Origin: Acrocarpospora corrugata | GTDB taxonomy: Bacteria; Actinomycetota; Actinomycetes; Streptosporangiales; Streptosporangiaceae | Assembly: GCF_009687845.1 (NCBI RefSeq) | Contig: NZ_BLAD01000048.1 | Location: 123,358 to 186,055 of the forward strand | Reading direction: 5' to 3' | Length of the DNA stretch: 62,698 bases | Shown here: positions 61,178-62,698 of the stretch, one piece after another | How positions within the stretch are numbered: position 1 is the stretch's first letter | Layout: each line of letters starts with the position of its first letter | Notes under the pieces: model-generated | Seen by the model: only the letters and a program-made list of their open reading frames with translations | What the model was told of the DNA's origin: nothing | The model's database searches: none | Translations under genes and position numbers: made by a program

Positions 61178-62431
61178 GTGAATTCTGACAGTGCCTTCTC
61201 CGCGGACTGGGCCTTCTTCGCGGACTGGCGGTCGCGTCCTGAGGGGTCGCGTCGGAGTCTGGATCGGGCGCGGTGGCTGCTCCGCCTGATCGGGCTTTCC
61301 GGGGCCGATGTTCCTGTCCTCACGGTGGTCGGCTCAAAGGGGAAGGGCACTGCGGCGACGTACGCGTCCGCGTTCCTGGCCGCCTCGGGTGGCCGGGTTG
61401 TCACGGTCACCAGTCCCGGCCTGCGCTCCAACCGGGAACGAATCAGACTTGATGGGGCCGCGATTTCCACAGCGGATCTCGAATCGCTTGGTGACCAGAT
61501 CAGCCGCGGCCTCTCCCTGTTGCCCGGTCGCGACCAGCTGCCAGGGCATCTCGCGCCCGCCGGGCTGTTCACCACCGCCGGTGTGCTGTACGCGCAGGCG
61601 GTCGAAGCCGACTATCTTGTGCTGGAAGCCGGAATGGGCGGCGGGTCGGATGAGGTGTCGTTGTTTCCGCCGTCGGTGGTGGCGATTGCGGAGATCTTCG
61701 CTGAGCATGTCGGAGTGCTCGGGGACTCGCCTGAAGAGATCGCGCGAGAGAAGGCATCCGTTGTGGCCGGCCAGACCGAGGCGGTGCTGTCGCTTCCCCA
61801 ACAGCCTTCGGTGCGAGAAGCCATTGAGTCGGTTGTCCGCGACAGGGCAGGTCTCGAACTCGATGTCCTCGACGCGGTGGGCGGCTCGCTGCCGATGCGG
61901 GTCCTGCCTCCTTCTTACGGAAGGTGGAATGCCGAGCTCGGCTGCGCGGCGGCGCGGAGGATGCTGGAGCTCCTCGACAGGGATCTCCCACAGCCGGGAG
62001 CGCTGGAGCGGGTGCTCGAATCCGTGCGGCTCCCAGGGCGAATGTCCCGGCATGTTGTTCCGGGCGGCGAGACGGAGGTCTGGATTGACTCGCCTATCAG
62101 CCAAGCGGGAATCGCCACCGCGTTGAAGATGACGCGGGAGCGTTGGAAAACGATTGACCATGTTCTGCTGTGTCTGCCTGACCACAAGGACGTGGCGGGG
62201 GCGATCATCGAACTCGCCGGCTATCCGGTGACGTTTGTACGCCTCGCCGACGCGCACTTCACATTCACCAAGTCACTGCCCGATGAATGGCCGGTCATTG
62301 ACGAGAGTGAGCTCACTCCGCAGTTCCTGAGTGGGCTGGGTAAACGTGTGCTCAGCCTGGGAACCGTGTTCTTCTCGGGCCGGATGCTCGATGTCCTGAA
62401 CGCTCAGACAGAACGACTCTTCGTCGCCTGA
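61178..62431 (+). CDS. Divergent FolC-like Mur ligase family protein
   Basis: A 417-residue Mur-ligase relative of FolC with P-loop VVGSKGKGTAATY (51-63), VTSPGLRSNRERIRLDG (cf. SPHL...ERI), LEAGMGGGSDEVSLF (149-163), AEHVGVLGDSPEEIAREKAS (175-194). In place of the FolC D-x-x-H-N-P motif it has WIDSPISQAGIATAL, so the His-Asn pair is missing. It starts at a GTG, divergent from folC with 81 bases between. It may ligate another substrate than folate, or be regulatory. Codon use is less GC-biased than in folC. I do not recognise an established function. Confidence 0.75.
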   Translation: MNSDSAFSADWAFFADWRSRPEGSRRSLDRARWLLRLIGLSGADVPVLTVVGSKGKGTAATYASAFLAASGGRVVTVTSPGLRSNRERIRLDGAAISTADLESLGDQISRGLSLLPGRDQLPGHLAPAGLFTTAGVLYAQAVEADYLVLEAGMGGGSDEVSLFPPSVVAIAEIFAEHVGVLGDSPEEIAREKASVVAGQTEAVLSLPQQPSVREAIESVVRDRAGLELDVLDAVGGSLPMRVLPPSYGRWNAELGCAAARRMLELLDRDLPQPGALERVLESVRLPGRMSRHVVPGGETEVWIDSPISQAGIATALKMTRERWKTIDHVLLCLPDHKDVAGAIIELAGYPVTFVRLADAHFTFTKSLPDEWPVIDESELTPQFLSGLGKRVLSLGTVFFSGRMLDVLNAQTERLFVA

Positions 62432-62454
62432 GTTTCGTGCCCTGAAAACACGAA

Positions 62455-62478
62455 AGCCCCAGCCAAAAGGCTGGGGCT
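62455..62478 (-). terminator. Terminator of the rrn operon
   Basis: AGCCCCAGCC-loop-GGCTGGGGCT forms a ten-bp stem. On the minus strand it is followed by TTCGTGTTTTC, so it ends the 5S transcript; on the plus strand no T-run follows, but it may also help end the FolC-like message, whose stop is 24 bases before it. Confidence 0.85.
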
Positions 62479-62491
62479 CCCGCAAAAGATT

Positions 62492-62610
62492 GTCCGGCGG
62501 CGTCCTACTCTCCCACACCGTCCCCGGTGCAGTACCATCGGCGCTGGAGGGCTTAACTTCCGGGTTCGGAATGTAACCGGGTGTTTCCCCACCGCTAAAA
62601 CCGCCGTAAC
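62492..62610 (-). rRNA. rrf: 5S ribosomal RNA
   Basis: About 118 bases on the minus strand. It opens GTTACGGCGGT and closes CGCCGCCGGA, which pair as helix I. The internal segments AACCCGGAAGTTAAGCCC and GATGGTACTGC are strongly conserved 5S sequence. The ends are accurate to a few bases. A terminator follows at 62455-62478. Confidence 0.95.
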
Positions 62611-62698
62611 ACTATGAAACAATCAACCAACTCAAGCGCCGCATGGGCGCGTGCCGGTTTGTTGTTTCTGAATCACATAGTGGACGCAAGCAGATTAT
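62611..62698 (-). other. 23S-5S spacer, to the right window edge
   Basis: The last 88 bases precede 5S on the minus strand and contain TGTCCACTATGTGATTC-like spacer sequence. The 23S gene itself is outside the window. Confidence 0.6.

Noticed and set aside
62455-62478. Terminator only of the FolC-like gene
   Set aside because: The T-rich tail is on the minus strand, so its primary role is for the rrn operon.

Overview
The window is chromosomal DNA from a high-GC, probably filamentous actinomycete. The support is strong third-position GC bias in nearly every gene, frequent GTG starts and 4-bp stop/start overlaps, two-component regulators with LuxR-type output, an ECF41 sigma factor, a SpoIIE-type PP2C phosphatase fused to an RsbW-like ATPase, and the actinobacterial order nadD-rsfS-gpgP, proA-proB-obg-rpmA-rplU-rne and rodA-pbp2-mreD-mreC-mreB-ndk-folC. 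I cannot fix the genus; a Streptosporangiales-like organism is my inference. I see no phage, insertion sequence, plasmid or CRISPR features.

Region by region. 1-10.0 kb is accessory: a vWA lipoprotein cut by the left edge, a rhodanese divergent from an FtrA/GlxA-type AraC regulator, an APH-like kinase, a SpoIIE phosphatase with a methyltransferase, an SCO6745-type protein, and three consecutive exported proteins (a beta-propeller, a GDPD phosphodiesterase and a double SH3b protein). A tRNA-Ala(GGC) with its terminator lies at 10.4-10.55 kb. 10.6-13.0 kb holds an ECF41 (SigJ) sigma factor and an FAD oxidoreductase. Both are preceded by what appears to be the same TGTCAC(A/G)-N16-CGTC promoter, placed so close to the start codon that the messages should be leaderless; the second overlaps a set of three inverted repeats.

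13.0-21.1 kb is an L-arabinose locus: araD, araA, a YtfQ-type binding protein, a sugar ABC ATPase and two permeases in one tightly packed minus-strand run, plus a LacI-family regulator and three LacI-like operators. No ribulokinase gene is present here. 21.4-32.1 kb carries an MFS exporter, two small membrane proteins, a histidine kinase/response regulator pair, a carboxylate-amine ligase divergent from a DyP peroxidase, and a heterodimeric ABC exporter with one degenerate ATP site.

32.2-51.5 kb is mostly housekeeping: gpgP-like phosphatase, rsfS and nadD; a plus-strand M48 peptidase; a Ser/Thr kinase with a seven-unit repeat linker and a membrane domain; a DoxX protein and a small membrane protein; an orphan response regulator; proA, proB, obg, rpmA, rplU, a long RNase E/G, the TIGR03936/TIGR03960 pair, a second APH-like kinase and an HTH-TPR regulator. 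51.5-61.1 kb is the elongation/spore-wall operon rodA-pbp2-mreDCB, then ndk, an MFS-like protein, a DUF4233 protein and folC. Divergent from folC is a second FolC-like Mur ligase that lacks the usual D-x-x-H-N motif. The window ends with the 5S rRNA and terminator of a minus-strand rrn operon.

Most interesting to me: the paired ECF41 promoters with the repeat array, the divergent FolC paralogue, the Gly/Glu-rich extension on one sugar permease, and a 38-bp perfect palindrome at the rodA stop codon.
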